From NCBI RefSeq assembly GCF_000004195.4, contig NC_030677.2, positions 58,534,222-58,598,221 on the forward strand: 64,000 nucleotides of DNA. The letters run 5' to 3'. The notes below the pieces were generated by a model. The model saw only the letters and a list, made by a program, of their open reading frames with translations, did not search any database and was not told the DNA's origin. Each line of letters begins with the position of its first letter. Within the stretch, counting starts at the first letter, position 1. A program made the translations under genes and the position numbers. Origin of the DNA: Xenopus tropicalis. Taxonomy: Eukaryota; Chordata; Amphibia; Anura; Pipidae. Below are positions 63,901-64,000 of this stretch, piece after piece.

Positions 63901-64000
63901 AAATGCGCCTGTGCAAACCTCCTTCCTCCCCCTATACACAAGCGCGACATACACTGCGCAAACACAGGCATTTGGAGGACGAGCGCTCCTGCTTTAAAAG
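61000..64000. other. SMAD1 upstream intron, right edge of window
   Basis: No MH1 or linker exon is recognised. Low-complexity runs: C/T at 62750-62788, A at 63051-63070, T at 63235-63257. A paired YY1-like motif lies at 63856-63892. The 140-codon plus-strand frame at 61290 resembles no protein. Confidence 0.45.

Overview
The window is vertebrate nuclear DNA, most likely from a Xenopus frog. It has long introns with GT/AG boundaries, very dense TTAA- and TA-flanked inverted-repeat elements of frog type, Tc1-like, hAT-like, L1/Tx1 and L2/CR1 elements, and three host genes, all on the minus strand. I can see no sequence difference that would separate X. tropicalis from X. laevis. The gene order from right to left is SMAD1, MMAA, C4orf51-like. 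From memory, this is the order and shared orientation of the human 4q31 SMAD1-MMAA-C4orf51 block.

Right part (about 52.5-64 kb): the last three coding exons of SMAD1, which encode the whole MH2 domain and the C-terminal SSVS phospho-acceptor tail, followed by a 3' UTR of up to about 1.4 kb. The MH1 and linker exons lie beyond the right edge.

Middle part (about 30.3-43.2 kb): a complete MMAA gene. It has one probable noncoding first exon next to a CRE/ETS promoter and six coding exons that join in frame to a 409-residue mitochondrial MeaB-type GTPase. All G motifs are intact.

Left part (about 8-22.4 kb): a five-exon gene I assembled from splice signals and open phase. Its predicted product is about 204 residues. 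The first coding exon resembles mammalian C4orf51 and the position fits; the 3' exons match nothing I recognise.

The rest is mostly mobile DNA. There are three Tc1-like elements: one with identical 199-bp terminal repeats but a transposase lacking its first catalytic Asp, one holding three nested insertions, and one holding a MITE. There are two L1/Tx1 fragments, one with a clear target-site duplication, plus several L2/CR1 3' ends. Other mobile DNA includes hAT-type elements with exact 8-bp duplications, many TTAA-flanked MITE families, a foldback element with arms of about 230 bp, and tandem arrays of 31, 34 and 52 bp. Two loci (24.1-27.8 kb and 38.0-39.6 kb) show three or four layers of nested insertion whose order can be read directly.

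No bacterial-type system, CRISPR array, tRNA or rRNA was seen. The SMAD1 product acts in BMP signalling and the MMAA product in mitochondrial cobalamin metabolism. Their adjacency looks like conserved synteny and not a functional cluster.
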